A stretch of DNA of 64,000 bases from contig DBMP01000022.1 of the NCBI GenBank assembly GCA_002298145.1, positions 80,483 through 144,482 on the forward strand, in the 5' to 3' direction. Shown piece after piece: positions 35,201 to 43,523 of the stretch. This DNA comes from Spartobacteria bacterium UBA695 (GTDB taxonomy: Bacteria > Verrucomicrobiota > Verrucomicrobiia > Chthoniobacterales > Chthoniobacteraceae). Every line of letters begins with the position of its first letter. Within the stretch, counting starts at the first letter, position 1. The notes beneath the pieces were generated by a model. That model saw only the letters and a program-made list of their open reading frames with translations, did not search any database and was not told where the DNA came from. Both the position numbers and the translations under genes were made by a program.

Positions 35201-37123
35201 GCTGGCGTCGAACTTGGCAGCGGTTCTGGAACCGCCGCATCGGGAGTATTCGATCTGAATGGCTTTAGTCAGACGATCGGCTGGTTGCGCACGGGCGCTT
35301 CGGCGCTTGGGCAAAGCGGCACACGCACGGTCACCAGCGCCAGCGCGGCAACCTTGACGATCAATCAAACCACCACCACCACCTATGATGGGGCCATTAC
35401 CGGCGCGCTATCGCTGGTCAAGAGCGGCGCGGGAACCTTGAGCCTGACGGGCTCCAGCAGCTACGATGGCGTCACTACGGTGAGCGGCTCCGGTAGCATC
35501 CTGGCCATCAGTAACGCCAACGCCCTGGGCAGCACGGTGGGCAACACCGTGGTTAGCGGCACGGGCGTCAATTCAGCGCAGTTGCAGCTTAGCGGAAATA
35601 TCTCGGTGGCCGAAGCCCTCAACCTTAGCGGCGAGGGGGTCTCCTATTCCGGTGCATTGTATAACGTAAGTGGCAACAATACGTGGAGTGGCGCGATTAC
35701 CGTTGGCGGAGCCAGCGCCCGGATCAAGGCGGGCAGCGGGGTTCTCAACCTGACGGGAGGGATCACCAGCGCCTCCGGTGGCGTGACGCTGGACGCCTTA
35801 AGCGGCGCGCTGATCAACGTTACCAATACGGCGCTCAATCTCGGCACGAACAAACTATATATCAACGACGCGGGCATTGTGAGCTTGGGCGTCGCGGGCA
35901 ACAGCTTCAGCTCGGCGACCATCGCGTACGCAGGCACCTTGCAAACCGCGACGGCCAATGCGATTTCCAGCACAGCGGCCATTGAGCTTGGGGCCGGGGC
36001 CGGGACTGCTGGCACCGGCACCTTTGATCTCAACGGCTTTGACCAAACCATTGGCGAATTACGCACGGGCAGCTCCTCGCTCGGGCAGACCGGCTCGCGG
36101 GTCGTGACCAGCGCCTCTGCGGCAACCTTGACGGTTAATCAGGCTACCACGAGCACCTACGACGGGGTGATTTCCGGTGCGCTTTCCCTGACCAAGAGCG
36201 GCACAGGAACCTTGAATCTCACCGGCTCGAACAGCTACACCGGTGCGACGCTTATCAATGGAGGCGTGCTGGCGGTCAATGGCAGCCTTGCGCAATCGAG
36301 TGCCGTCACCGTAGCCTCGGGCGGTACATTGGGTGGCAGCGGTACCGTGGGCGGCACGGTGAACGTCACCAGCGCTACCATTAACGGCAACGGCCTCGGG
36401 ATGGGGGCCACAACACTTTCCGGTAACAGTACGCTCTCCGGGTACAATATCGCCAGCAGCGTAACCGTGACCGGCGGCTCCACCTCGTTGACCGGCACCA
36501 CTCATTCCACCAGCGCGCTTATCGTCTCCGCAGGGGCCACGCTCAATGCCAACGGCACTATCGGCGGGAGTGCGAATGTTAGCGGCATGCTCAAAGGCAA
36601 CAGCACAGTGACCGGCAACCTCGCTCTGACTAGTGGCACGCTTTCTCCCGGAAACAGCCCTGGCATCACCACGGTTGAAGGCAACTTTACCATGGATGCT
36701 GCCTCCAAACTGGTGGCTGAAGTGAGCGGATTGGTGGCGGGAGTTTCCTATGACCAAGTTCAGGTTAGCGGAAACGTTTCCCTTGCCGGAACGCTGGATC
36801 TTACCACACTTAGCGGGTTGACGCTGGGCAATACAATCACCCTCATTGACAATACCGGCAGCGGCACCACGAGCGGGTACTTCGCCACGATTCTCACCAG
36901 TGGAAGTGTCTATTCCGTCAGTGGTTCCGGTAGCGCCTATACCTTTACGGTGGGTGGCACGATCTATGTGCTTAACTATGCGGCCAACGCCGATCTCGAT
37001 GGGCAATTCAACGACGTCACCTTGACTGTCGTGCCCGAGCCATCTACGTGGGCGATCATTGCTTCGGGCATGGGGATGCTCGTGGGCCTCCAGCGGTTCC
37101 GCAAGAACCGGCTGGAGGCCTGA
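32219..37123 (+). CDS. PEP-CTERM surface protein with autotransporter-associated beta-strand repeats
   Basis: This 1634-residue protein has a signal peptide (MKKSPSFRH... to about residue 33) and a long beta-helical passenger made of PATR-type repeats; at least seven copies of the G(T/A)GTLTLTGSNTYTG...GGTL pattern are visible. Two modules of 258 residues are tandem duplicates (see the repeat entry), and an AIADxxAVxLxN...GGNV module also occurs twice (near nt 32755 and 34443). It ends in the sorting signal VPEPSTWAIIASGMGMLVGL followed by RFRKNRLEA, so an exosortase should process it; no autotransporter barrel is present. The ATG at 32219 opens the signal peptide. It leads the rightward unit that includes the transporter, and may bind or display glycan at the surface. 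Confidence 0.88.
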   Translation: MKKSPSFRHVSAQPLLGAVTATLLTLAVPLQAASSSWSSTTAGTWSNAANWTGGNVADGSGSTADFSNVNITADPTVIHLDSARTIGNLIFGDTDTSSAAGWLLDNNGTVANILTLAGGTPSITVNTLGASKAATISAVIAGTSGFTKAGAGQLTLTGSNTYTGVTTINAGTLSVSGGSAIADTSAVVLANVAGASFQVSGAETIGSLAGGGSIGGNVNIVSGTLTTGADNTSTTFAGNITGTGGFIKNGTGTMMLTGTNSYTGLTQVTGGVLDVGTISAGSLTSNGGILLGNGGIIQGNGTLTRTLSYNGTPTSSQIASASGTSSSGGFAARGGQLTVNLSGELQFTGNYAFGTGLVFGSSTSDSKVVFTSGINLDTSIGNTRTITVNSGVNTLGSTAEITGTIRSGVTNTLGVDAGLTKAGTGILLLSASNTYSGATIVNAGSVQLGNAAGLGSGGVTASSGAGGVTTGVNGVGATFVNNGTTLDLNGQTNVNEVIQIIGSGVGGNGALVNNSTTAASIGNGVAVVTISAGANSSLPTITLSGGGGSGATVAAASFGVSSQSFTIDGGSTTYSVAPTVTISGGGATSTATGVAVLDANGKVIGVTITYRGTGYTSAPTLTFSGGTVLSAGTNPSATGNTSYFVVDPQLLSSGSGYTSAPTVSFSSGTGNVGTATLTQVLLGGNASIGGSGDMTINAVVSSTSSSYGLTKVGAGTVTLTGSNTYAGSTTISGGTLAISGGNAIADVGAVILSNSTGAALLLNGSETIGSLSGGGAVGGNVVLGGNTLTVSGTTNTTYSGNISGGGGLTKNGTGTLTLSGSNSYDGVTTVSGSGSVLIITNGNALGSTLGNTVISGTSTNSAQLQLSGNINVAEALTVSGEGTSFSGALRSTSGTNTWSGAITLAGASARILANAGVFNLTGGIASGSTTLSLDAQSGARINITTTALNLGSGKFNAYDPGIISLGVTGNIFSYVTIGYAGTLQTTMANVMPTTAGVELGSGSGTAASGVFDLNGFSQTIGWLRTGASALGQSGTRTVTSASAATLTINQTTTTTYDGAITGALSLVKSGAGTLSLTGSSSYDGVTTVSGSGSILAISNANALGSTVGNTVVSGTGVNSAQLQLSGNISVAEALNLSGEGVSYSGALYNVSGNNTWSGAITVGGASARIKAGSGVLNLTGGITSASGGVTLDALSGALINVTNTALNLGTNKLYINDAGIVSLGVAGNSFSSATIAYAGTLQTATANAISSTAAIELGAGAGTAGTGTFDLNGFDQTIGELRTGSSSLGQTGSRVVTSASAATLTVNQATTSTYDGVISGALSLTKSGTGTLNLTGSNSYTGATLINGGVLAVNGSLAQSSAVTVASGGTLGGSGTVGGTVNVTSATINGNGLGMGATTLSGNSTLSGYNIASSVTVTGGSTSLTGTTHSTSALIVSAGATLNANGTIGGSANVSGMLKGNSTVTGNLALTSGTLSPGNSPGITTVEGNFTMDAASKLVAEVSGLVAGVSYDQVQVSGNVSLAGTLDLTTLSGLTLGNTITLIDNTGSGTTSGYFATILTSGSVYSVSGSGSAYTFTVGGTIYVLNYAANADLDGQFNDVTLTVVPEPSTWAIIASGMGMLVGLQRFRKNRLEA
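34688..36235 (+). repeat. Tandem duplication of a 774-bp coding module in the surface-protein gene
   Basis: The segments 34688-35461 and 35462-36235 are diverged copies (258 codons each) in frame. The start of a third unit, at 36236, keeps the same 774-bp spacing for the Tyr codon of its repeat but then diverges. Shared landmarks include NSAQLQLSGNI, VAEAL, YAGTLQT, FDLNGF and SASAATLT. Confidence 0.85.
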
Positions 37124-37168
37124 TGATCGCGATTCTGATTCTCTTGTTAAACTAACACCTTCAAATAT

Positions 37169-37810
37169 ATGAACACATTGACCTCTTATTCACGATTCAC
37201 CCTGAGCTGTGTCCTTGGCCTGACGGCGCTCTTGATGGGATCACTTTCAGTTCAAGCTCAGGACAAGGCTCCCGCTTCATGGCCCGTTCCCACGGATGCC
37301 AGCAGTAACTGGAAAGTGGTCGCCGGGCACGACACGGATGCCGCCAAGGCGGGCGTGCAAGCGGGTGCGGAGCCGGGTGTGCTGGAGTTTCGTTATGGGT
37401 TCCTGGGGGATGCTGCCCTGGCTTTTGCCTATAACGAATATGTGTACAACGGCAGCCCCGAGTTTGCCGCAATGCCGAAATTTGTGACCTTGGAGATTAA
37501 GGAACCTGCAGGCAGCGGCGGGCGTGCGGTGGCTTTTCGATTTGAGGATGCCGCTGGAACGAGATTCCACTGGGGTTTTCCAATAAAAAGTTCGTCCGAC
37601 TGGCAACCGTACCGCATTGAGCTGAAGCAAAGCGGAGGCGGGTTCTCTGCCTGGAACGCAGACGTGCGGGACGCCTCGGGCAAGCTCGTGGTCAAACCCT
37701 TTGACGTGGTGCCGCCCGTGAAGTTTCTCGGCGTGGTGATCGACCGCAAATCTCCGGGCGACAAAAGCAGCGGAACCGTTAGTTTCAAGGGACTCGCGAT
37801 TGTGGAGTAG
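37169..37810 (+). CDS. Secreted beta-sandwich (carbohydrate-binding-like) protein
   Basis: The 213-residue protein has a signal peptide (MNTLTSYSRF... to AQ-DKAP near residue 31) and a single domain of about 170 residues with alternating hydrophobic strands, ending in SGTVSFKGLAIVE. It is a paralogue of the protein at 39209: both have AFLG/YGFLG, a (F/Y)AYNEYV or GYAEYIC segment, RFEDAAGT or RFRDATGT, and a terminal strand after a GDxxxGxVSxK motif. The fold looks like a jelly-roll carbohydrate-binding module, but I recognise no named family. It follows the surface protein by 45 bp. Confidence 0.6.
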   Translation: MNTLTSYSRFTLSCVLGLTALLMGSLSVQAQDKAPASWPVPTDASSNWKVVAGHDTDAAKAGVQAGAEPGVLEFRYGFLGDAALAFAYNEYVYNGSPEFAAMPKFVTLEIKEPAGSGGRAVAFRFEDAAGTRFHWGFPIKSSSDWQPYRIELKQSGGGFSAWNADVRDASGKLVVKPFDVVPPVKFLGVVIDRKSPGDKSSGTVSFKGLAIVE

Positions 37811-37848
37811 AGGGTTCACCGGATTTCGAGTAAGCATACCTTTTGTTA

Positions 37849-39165
37849 ATGAAATTTTCCTCCCAGTTTATAGCGTTCTGTGTCGCGGTGGCGTTTTGCT
37901 GCAACGTGTGTGGAGCTGACAATGAAACGGTGACGGTCGATTTTTCCAAGAATGACGGCCCTGTTACAGGGCGTGCCTGCGGGTTGCTGCATTCGGTCGC
38001 GGCGGATGCGCCCGGGGATGAGATGATCGCTCCGCTCAAGCCTCGCATGTGGCGGTTCCGGGCCTTCCGCTGCAAGGAAACCGAAAAGATGCCGGTTCTT
38101 TATCCAAGGTTGAAGAAACTCGGCGTGAAGCACTTTCAGGTCATCCTTTCCGACGAGTTCGGCTATTCCAAAACCGCTCAGTGGCCCGGAGATGGCGATT
38201 CGTGGTCAGCGTGGGACCGGCAGGTTCAGGCGGTGCTCGATACGGTGAAAGAGAACGGATTTTCCGTCCAGTACGACATTTGGAACGAGCCCGACAGTTC
38301 GACATTCTGGCCGCGCGATCGCCAGCAATTTTTTGACCTCTGGAAGCACACGGTGGAACTGATCCGCGCAGCCCAGCCCAAGGCCGTCATCGTGGGGCCG
38401 AGCGCGGCTTGGTTTAAAATGGAATGGATGAAAGATTTCCTTCTTTTTGCCAAAGCCAACAATGTGCTGCCCGATGTCATAAGCTGGCACGAAAACCATT
38501 CCGACGGCGTTCCCTATTCCTACTTGAAACCTCGGATAGCCGAAGTTAGGAAGTTTTTGGCCGAAAACGAAATCCCCATCACCCGGTTTTCGATTAATGA
38601 ATATCTTGGGGAATACAACGTTGATCTTCCGGGCTCCATTGTCGGATATTTTGCAGCTCTCGAGGACGCAAAAGTGGAAAGTGCGGCCCACTCCGGCTGG
38701 CAGGAAGCCGGTACGTACTATGTGTGCGATCTGGTCAGCCTGGATGGTTTGCTGGATTCCAAAACCTTGGAACGACGCGCCACATGGTGGGTTTATAAAG
38801 CCTATGCCGATTTTTCAGGTCAGCTCTTTGAGTTGAAGCCAAGTGCCACGGTGCAAGGGCTGGCATCCTGGGATGGTTCAAACAAAACGGGGCGCATCCT
38901 TCTGGGGCGATGGAAAGGCGGCGACGAGCCGGTACGCCTGGTATTGACGGGACTGGACAAAATTGGGTTTCGAAAAAAAGATGCCGCTCTGCAAGTTCGG
39001 GTTGATCGGATCATCCCTTCAGGCTGGAGCGCCTCCAGCGGGCCAAAGCAGGAAATGGATTGCGTGATCAAGCGAACATCCCGCGATGTCGAATTGACGC
39101 TTCCCGCCCTGGGGCGTAACGATGCCTGTTCCATCGTTATTACCGAAGTGCCTGCCCAAAAATAA
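37849..39165 (+). CDS. Secreted GH39-like (clan A) glycosidase
   Basis: The 438-residue protein has a signal peptide (cleavage near residue 24) and a TIM barrel with the clan GH-A pair of acids: Glu147 in QYDIWNEPDSS as acid/base and Glu251 in TRFSINEYLGEYN as probable nucleophile. The layout and length resemble GH39 or a related clan A family such as GH5; the C-terminal 110 residues form a small beta domain. The start is taken as ATG 37849; an in-frame TTG lies two codons upstream. The substrate is unknown, though its placement between two paralogous binding-like proteins suggests they act together on one polymer. Confidence 0.75.
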   Translation: MKFSSQFIAFCVAVAFCCNVCGADNETVTVDFSKNDGPVTGRACGLLHSVAADAPGDEMIAPLKPRMWRFRAFRCKETEKMPVLYPRLKKLGVKHFQVILSDEFGYSKTAQWPGDGDSWSAWDRQVQAVLDTVKENGFSVQYDIWNEPDSSTFWPRDRQQFFDLWKHTVELIRAAQPKAVIVGPSAAWFKMEWMKDFLLFAKANNVLPDVISWHENHSDGVPYSYLKPRIAEVRKFLAENEIPITRFSINEYLGEYNVDLPGSIVGYFAALEDAKVESAAHSGWQEAGTYYVCDLVSLDGLLDSKTLERRATWWVYKAYADFSGQLFELKPSATVQGLASWDGSNKTGRILLGRWKGGDEPVRLVLTGLDKIGFRKKDAALQVRVDRIIPSGWSASSGPKQEMDCVIKRTSRDVELTLPALGRNDACSIVITEVPAQK

Positions 39166-39208
39166 CGGTCCTTCAACGTTTCTTTTTATGCAAAATGGTT
39201 GTTTGTCG

Positions 39209-39856
39209 ATGAAACGGAAATCTCTGCACCGGCTCGGTTGGGGCTTTGTCTTTGTATTCATTTTCTGGGGGACAGTGAATACATACGCTCAGACAATAGA
39301 GACCGCCGAGCCGGTGCCGCTGTATCTCTGGCGGCCCGGGGGCGGTCCGGATACCGATGCTAGTCAGTTGAACGTGCAGACGGTCCCAAAAAATGGAGAG
39401 TCGGATTTTACTTATGCGTTTCTAGGCGTAAAAGGGACATCGCCCTGGGGTTTCGGCTATGCGGAATATATCTGCGAGAAAAGCCCGCAGTGGGCGGCTC
39501 TACCCCGCCAGGTAAAGGCTGAAATCAAATTCAAAGACCCGAATATGAACGGGGATGGCCCGCGCCTCGTCATCATTCGTTTTCGCGATGCCACGGGAAC
39601 GGTATTCCAGTGGAATCTGGCGAAAGTAAATTCGACGGAATGGGCTGCCTATACGCTTCCGCTAAAGCAAGGGCGCAACGGTTTTGTTAGCTGGAATGAT
39701 GGGGTAAAGGATTCGGCGGGTCATGTGGTTTCCTCTCGCACGGGGGCCGAGGTGGTTGGGCCAGTCCAGTTGTATAGCTTGCTGATTCATTCTCAGGCTT
39801 CGGGAGATAATGGGCGTGGAATCGTGAGTATCAAAAATCTTCAAATTGAGGAGTAA
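39209..39856 (+). CDS. Secreted beta-sandwich protein, paralogue of the protein at 37169
   Basis: This 215-residue protein has a signal peptide (MKRKSLHRLGWGFVFVFIF... to YAQ near residue 28) and one domain matching the protein at 37169 in length and spacing of motifs: FTYAFLGVKG, WGFGYAEYICEKSPQWAALP, IRFRDATGTVFQW, and the C-terminal GDNGRGIVSIKNLQIEE. The two differ enough to suggest an old duplication and different ligands. The ATG at 39209 is preferred; one at 39188 would lengthen the signal peptide by seven residues. It sits 43 bp after the GH39-like gene. Confidence 0.6.
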   Translation: MKRKSLHRLGWGFVFVFIFWGTVNTYAQTIETAEPVPLYLWRPGGGPDTDASQLNVQTVPKNGESDFTYAFLGVKGTSPWGFGYAEYICEKSPQWAALPRQVKAEIKFKDPNMNGDGPRLVIIRFRDATGTVFQWNLAKVNSTEWAAYTLPLKQGRNGFVSWNDGVKDSAGHVVSSRTGAEVVGPVQLYSLLIHSQASGDNGRGIVSIKNLQIEE

Positions 39857-39925
39857 CGACATCAATAGCATCGCCACGGTCGGCAAAACCTGCTTTCCTG
39901 CCCAGAGGACGCCCCGCTTTTTCTT

Positions 39926-41365
39926 GTGAATAAATCTTCCGACCCTGCAGAGCAAGCCGACGCTTCCCAAGCGCCGCTTCAAACGGCCTCACCAGTCGCT
40001 CCCAAGCTATTTCGAGCGGGCACATTGGTCTATACGCGTCTGGGGCTCTTGACGCTTTGCGGTTGGCTGTTGTGGGGGGATTTTGTTTTCAACTTCATGG
40101 AAGTGGTGGTGTCGTCGTTTCTGCCTCTCAAGCTCAAGGGGATGGATGCGCCTGATTGGCTGGTGGGCATGGTGCTGACCACGGTTCCCTCGATCCTGGG
40201 CATGTTGACGAGCCCGTTTTATTCGGTGGCCAGTGATCGCACCCGCACCCACATGGGCCGACGGATTCCCTATTTGCTGATCATGACCCCCGTGGTTGCG
40301 CTGCTGTTGGTGATGATTGGCTACAGCGATCAAGTGGGCCTCTGGTTGCAATCGATACGGCCTGCGTCCTCCGCATTGAGCGCGCTGTGGCTGGCGGCAA
40401 TCTTGGTCACTTTTTTTTCGCTATTTAACGGGTTCATGGCGTCGTCGTATTTCAGCCTTCTCAACGATGTGGTGCCCCCGGAAATGATCACCAGGTTTCT
40501 GGCGGTGTTCCGAATCGTGGGTATCGCCGCAACGTCGTTGTTTCAATACTACTTTTTCGGCTTGGCGCGGACTCACATGGCCGAATTGATTGCCGGGAGT
40601 GGGGTTCTCTATGGCGTGATGTTTATGGCCATGTGTCTGTGCGTAAAGGAAGGAGCCTATCCGCCGGCCGTTCAAGATGCGCAGGTCGGCGGTAAATGGA
40701 TGAACCACGCCAGAACCTACATCAAAGAAGGTTTTGGGGTGAAGGTTTACTGGTATCACTTTTTGGCGATCACCTTTTGGAATCTGAATTTTGCCATTTC
40801 GTCATTTCGCGTTTTCTTTGCCGAGTCCGTGGGGTTGGGGCTGGATGAATACGGTAAACTGATGGGGATCGCCGGAGTGGCCAGCGCTCTTCTGCTGTAT
40901 CCCGCGGGAGTGCTGGGCGACCGCTGGCATCCGGTGCGCACCATGACCCTCGGCGTCGTCATGCTCATCGTTGTCGTGCCGATTCAACTGGTTTTTGTAA
41001 TATTCAGTATTCCAGCTTCATGGGGGCCTGCACTCTATATGACACTTTTTGTGTTACACATTTCAGTTCAGGCGATGGTGAATGCCTCGCTTCTACCGCT
41101 GCAAATGAAGCTTTATCCGCGGGATCGATTTGCCCAGATCAGTTCCGCCGCGGGGATCATCCAAGGAGTGGGGGCAATGAGTGGCGGTGTCTTAGGCGGC
41201 TTGTGGCTGGATTGGCTTAAAGGGCACGAGACCGTGCCGCTGTATCACTATCGCTACCTTCCCGTTTGGATGAGTGGCTCCCACATCGTCTGCCTTGTGT
41301 TCATGGGCCTGCTTTACCGGGAATGGAAACGGCTGGGCGGAGACCGTGATTATGTAGCGCCGTGA
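39926..41365 (+). CDS. MFS/GPH-type sugar transporter
   Basis: The 479-residue inner-membrane protein has about 12 transmembrane helices and the loop SDRTRTHMGRRIPYLL between helices 2 and 3, typical of the glycoside-pentoside-hexuronide cation symporters and related SUC-type carriers. WLLWGDFVFNFMEVVVSSF forms helix 1. These carriers import di- or oligosaccharides with H+ or Na+. The start codon is GTG. Its place between secreted hydrolases and cytoplasmic GH36 and GH31 enzymes makes it the likely importer of the locus's oligosaccharides. In lactobacilli a GPH carrier (XylP) is paired with a GH31 alpha-xylosidase (XylQ). Confidence 0.82.
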   Translation: MNKSSDPAEQADASQAPLQTASPVAPKLFRAGTLVYTRLGLLTLCGWLLWGDFVFNFMEVVVSSFLPLKLKGMDAPDWLVGMVLTTVPSILGMLTSPFYSVASDRTRTHMGRRIPYLLIMTPVVALLLVMIGYSDQVGLWLQSIRPASSALSALWLAAILVTFFSLFNGFMASSYFSLLNDVVPPEMITRFLAVFRIVGIAATSLFQYYFFGLARTHMAELIAGSGVLYGVMFMAMCLCVKEGAYPPAVQDAQVGGKWMNHARTYIKEGFGVKVYWYHFLAITFWNLNFAISSFRVFFAESVGLGLDEYGKLMGIAGVASALLLYPAGVLGDRWHPVRTMTLGVVMLIVVVPIQLVFVIFSIPASWGPALYMTLFVLHISVQAMVNASLLPLQMKLYPRDRFAQISSAAGIIQGVGAMSGGVLGGLWLDWLKGHETVPLYHYRYLPVWMSGSHIVCLVFMGLLYREWKRLGGDRDYVAP

Positions 41366-41390
41366 CTTTTGAATCAGCCCCGTATTTTTT

Positions 41391-43493
41391 ATGAGATCAC
41401 TTTCTTTGAAGCTGAACGGCCTTTCTCTCAAATTACTCTTCCCGGAGGATGCTCCCGCGAAGATCTATTTTCAAGAAGAGGGAAAGTCGGGGCCGGATGC
41501 TAATATCCTCAAGTGGATGCAACTGGTGGAGATTCAAGCCACGGGGTTTAATCAGGACGACCACCACGCCAATAAATATACCGGAACGGACCCGGGGTTT
41601 CAACTGCGATACGCCAGTCATCATCGCGAGCGGACTCCGCTTGGACCGAAAATTGAGATCCACCAGACAGGGGCCGGACTAGTCGTCACCTCGCATTTGC
41701 AGTTTTTGGGCAAGCTTCCGCTGTTTCGTTCGTGGACGACGGTGGAGAATCTTGGCCCGAAGGAGATCACCCTGGAATATGTGAGCAGCTTTGCCTTGGG
41801 GGGGATATCTCTTGGCGGCAAGGCCCCGTGGGGCCGCAAGATGATCCTGCATTTGCCCGACCATGGTTGGTGCGGAGAATGCCAGTGGCGTTCGGGGGCA
41901 CTGAGGGATTTCGGTCTTTCGCAAAACTACATGGGGACCGAGCCCGCCGGTTTTGGCTCGTCGCGTATTTCGATATCCAGCCAAGGCACATGGTCCACCG
42001 AGGGGCATTTGCCCATGGGTGCGCTGGAGAATACGGAGACCGGCGAGACTTCGTTTTGGCAGATCGAGCACAACGGCTCCTGGCATTGGGAGGTGAGCGA
42101 CATAGCCTACGAGCTTTATCTTCGCGCATCCGGCCCCACCTACCGCGAGGGGTTGTGGAGCCGCCATTTGAAATCCGGTGAGAGCTTTGAAAGCGTCCCG
42201 TGCACCTTTGGCCGCGTCCCGGGAGGTTTACAGGAAGCGCTCAGGGCGCTTACCCAAGCCCGACGCATTCTCCGCCGTCCGCATCCGGATCTGGATGCCC
42301 TGCCGGTGATTTTCAACGACTATATGAATTGCCTGGTGGGCGACCCGACCACTGAAAAACTCCTTCCGATCATTGACCATGCTGCGCGCGCGGGATGCGA
42401 GTATTTTGTGATTGATGCCGGATGGTATGCCGGGGTGGGGGAGAACTGGTGGAGCACGGTGGGAGAATGGCTTCCGTCGGCGACCCGCTTTCCCAACGGC
42501 ATTCGGGAGGTGCTCGATGTGATCCGCAGTAAGAAGATGATTCCCGGCTTATGGCTGGAGATCGAGGCGATGGGCATCGGCTGCCCGCTTGCAGCCAAGG
42601 CGCCGGATGCGTGGTTTTTCCAGCGCCAGGGAAAGCGGCTGATTGACCATGGCCGCTACCAGCTCGATTTCCGCAACCCGGAGGTGCGGGCTCATGCCGA
42701 CGCCGTGGTAGACCGCGTGGTGCGCGAATACGGAGCCGGGTACATTAAGATGGATTACAATTGCAACGCCGGACCGGGCACCGACTATGCCGCGGATGCC
42801 AGCGGTGAAGGCTTGTTGGAGCATAATCGGGCTTACTTGAATTGGGTGCGCGAGGTTTTTCATCGTTATCCGGATTTGGTGATTGAGAATTGCGGCAGCG
42901 GCGGGATGCGGGAGGATTATGCGCAGATGAGTGTGCACAGTCTCCAGTCCACCTCGGATCAGACCGACTATCGTCTCAACGCGGTGATCGCGGCGGCAAG
43001 CGCCTCGGCGGTTACCCCCGAGCAGGCGGGTGTGTGGAGCTACCCGCTCAAAGACGGAGATGAAGAGGAGACGATCCTTAATATGGTGAATGCGCTCTTG
43101 ATGCGGGTTCACCAAAGCGGCCGGATTCATGAAATCTCCAAACGCCGGTTTGGTTTGGTTCAAGAGGGGATCGCGCTTTACAAAGCCATCCGGGGAGACG
43201 TCGGGCGCGGATTGCCGTTCTGGCCGTTGGGTTTGCCGCGCTTTGGTGACGGATGGTGCGCCTTCGGGCTGGATGTGGATGACAGCAGTTACCTTGCCGT
43301 TTGGCGTCTGGACAGCGATGAGATGCGCGGGACGCTTCCCCTCAAACAATGGGCGGGAAGGATCATCAAGGCTGAATGCATCTATCCCTGTTCCAAGCCG
43401 GTGCCGCTGACGTGGTTTGCGGACAACGCCTTGCTTGAGGTTATGATGCCTCAAAAATATTCGGCCCGTTTGATAAAAATTCGGAAAGCCTAA
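41391..43493 (+). CDS. GH36 alpha-galactosidase
   Basis: The 700-residue cytoplasmic enzyme has an N-terminal beta-supersandwich (about 1-300), the TIM barrel (300-620) and a C-terminal beta domain. The nucleophile is Asp455 in GYIKMDYNCNAGPG and the acid/base Asp523 in QSTSDQTDYRL; VIDAGWYAG and PGLWLEIEAMG are also family motifs. It should release alpha-galactose, or a related alpha-linked sugar, from imported oligosaccharides. It is the last gene of the rightward unit, 25 bp after the transporter. The hairpin at 43479-43511 overlaps its stop codon. Confidence 0.92.
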   Translation: MRSLSLKLNGLSLKLLFPEDAPAKIYFQEEGKSGPDANILKWMQLVEIQATGFNQDDHHANKYTGTDPGFQLRYASHHRERTPLGPKIEIHQTGAGLVVTSHLQFLGKLPLFRSWTTVENLGPKEITLEYVSSFALGGISLGGKAPWGRKMILHLPDHGWCGECQWRSGALRDFGLSQNYMGTEPAGFGSSRISISSQGTWSTEGHLPMGALENTETGETSFWQIEHNGSWHWEVSDIAYELYLRASGPTYREGLWSRHLKSGESFESVPCTFGRVPGGLQEALRALTQARRILRRPHPDLDALPVIFNDYMNCLVGDPTTEKLLPIIDHAARAGCEYFVIDAGWYAGVGENWWSTVGEWLPSATRFPNGIREVLDVIRSKKMIPGLWLEIEAMGIGCPLAAKAPDAWFFQRQGKRLIDHGRYQLDFRNPEVRAHADAVVDRVVREYGAGYIKMDYNCNAGPGTDYAADASGEGLLEHNRAYLNWVREVFHRYPDLVIENCGSGGMREDYAQMSVHSLQSTSDQTDYRLNAVIAAASASAVTPEQAGVWSYPLKDGDEEETILNMVNALLMRVHQSGRIHEISKRRFGLVQEGIALYKAIRGDVGRGLPFWPLGLPRFGDGWCAFGLDVDDSSYLAVWRLDSDEMRGTLPLKQWAGRIIKAECIYPCSKPVPLTWFADNALLEVMMPQKYSARLIKIRKA

Positions 43494-43511
43494 CCGTGAG
43501 GCTTTCCGAAT
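43475..43511 (-). terminator. Hairpin between convergent units, terminator on the minus strand
   Basis: A perfect 12-bp stem (43479-43490 with 43500-43511) encloses a 9-nt loop holding the GH36 stop codon. On the minus strand it is followed by TTTTT (complement of 43475-43479), giving a classic terminator for the Asp-box gene; on the plus strand the T run is absent. Confidence 0.75.
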
Positions 43512-43523
43512 GTTAGATGGCTC

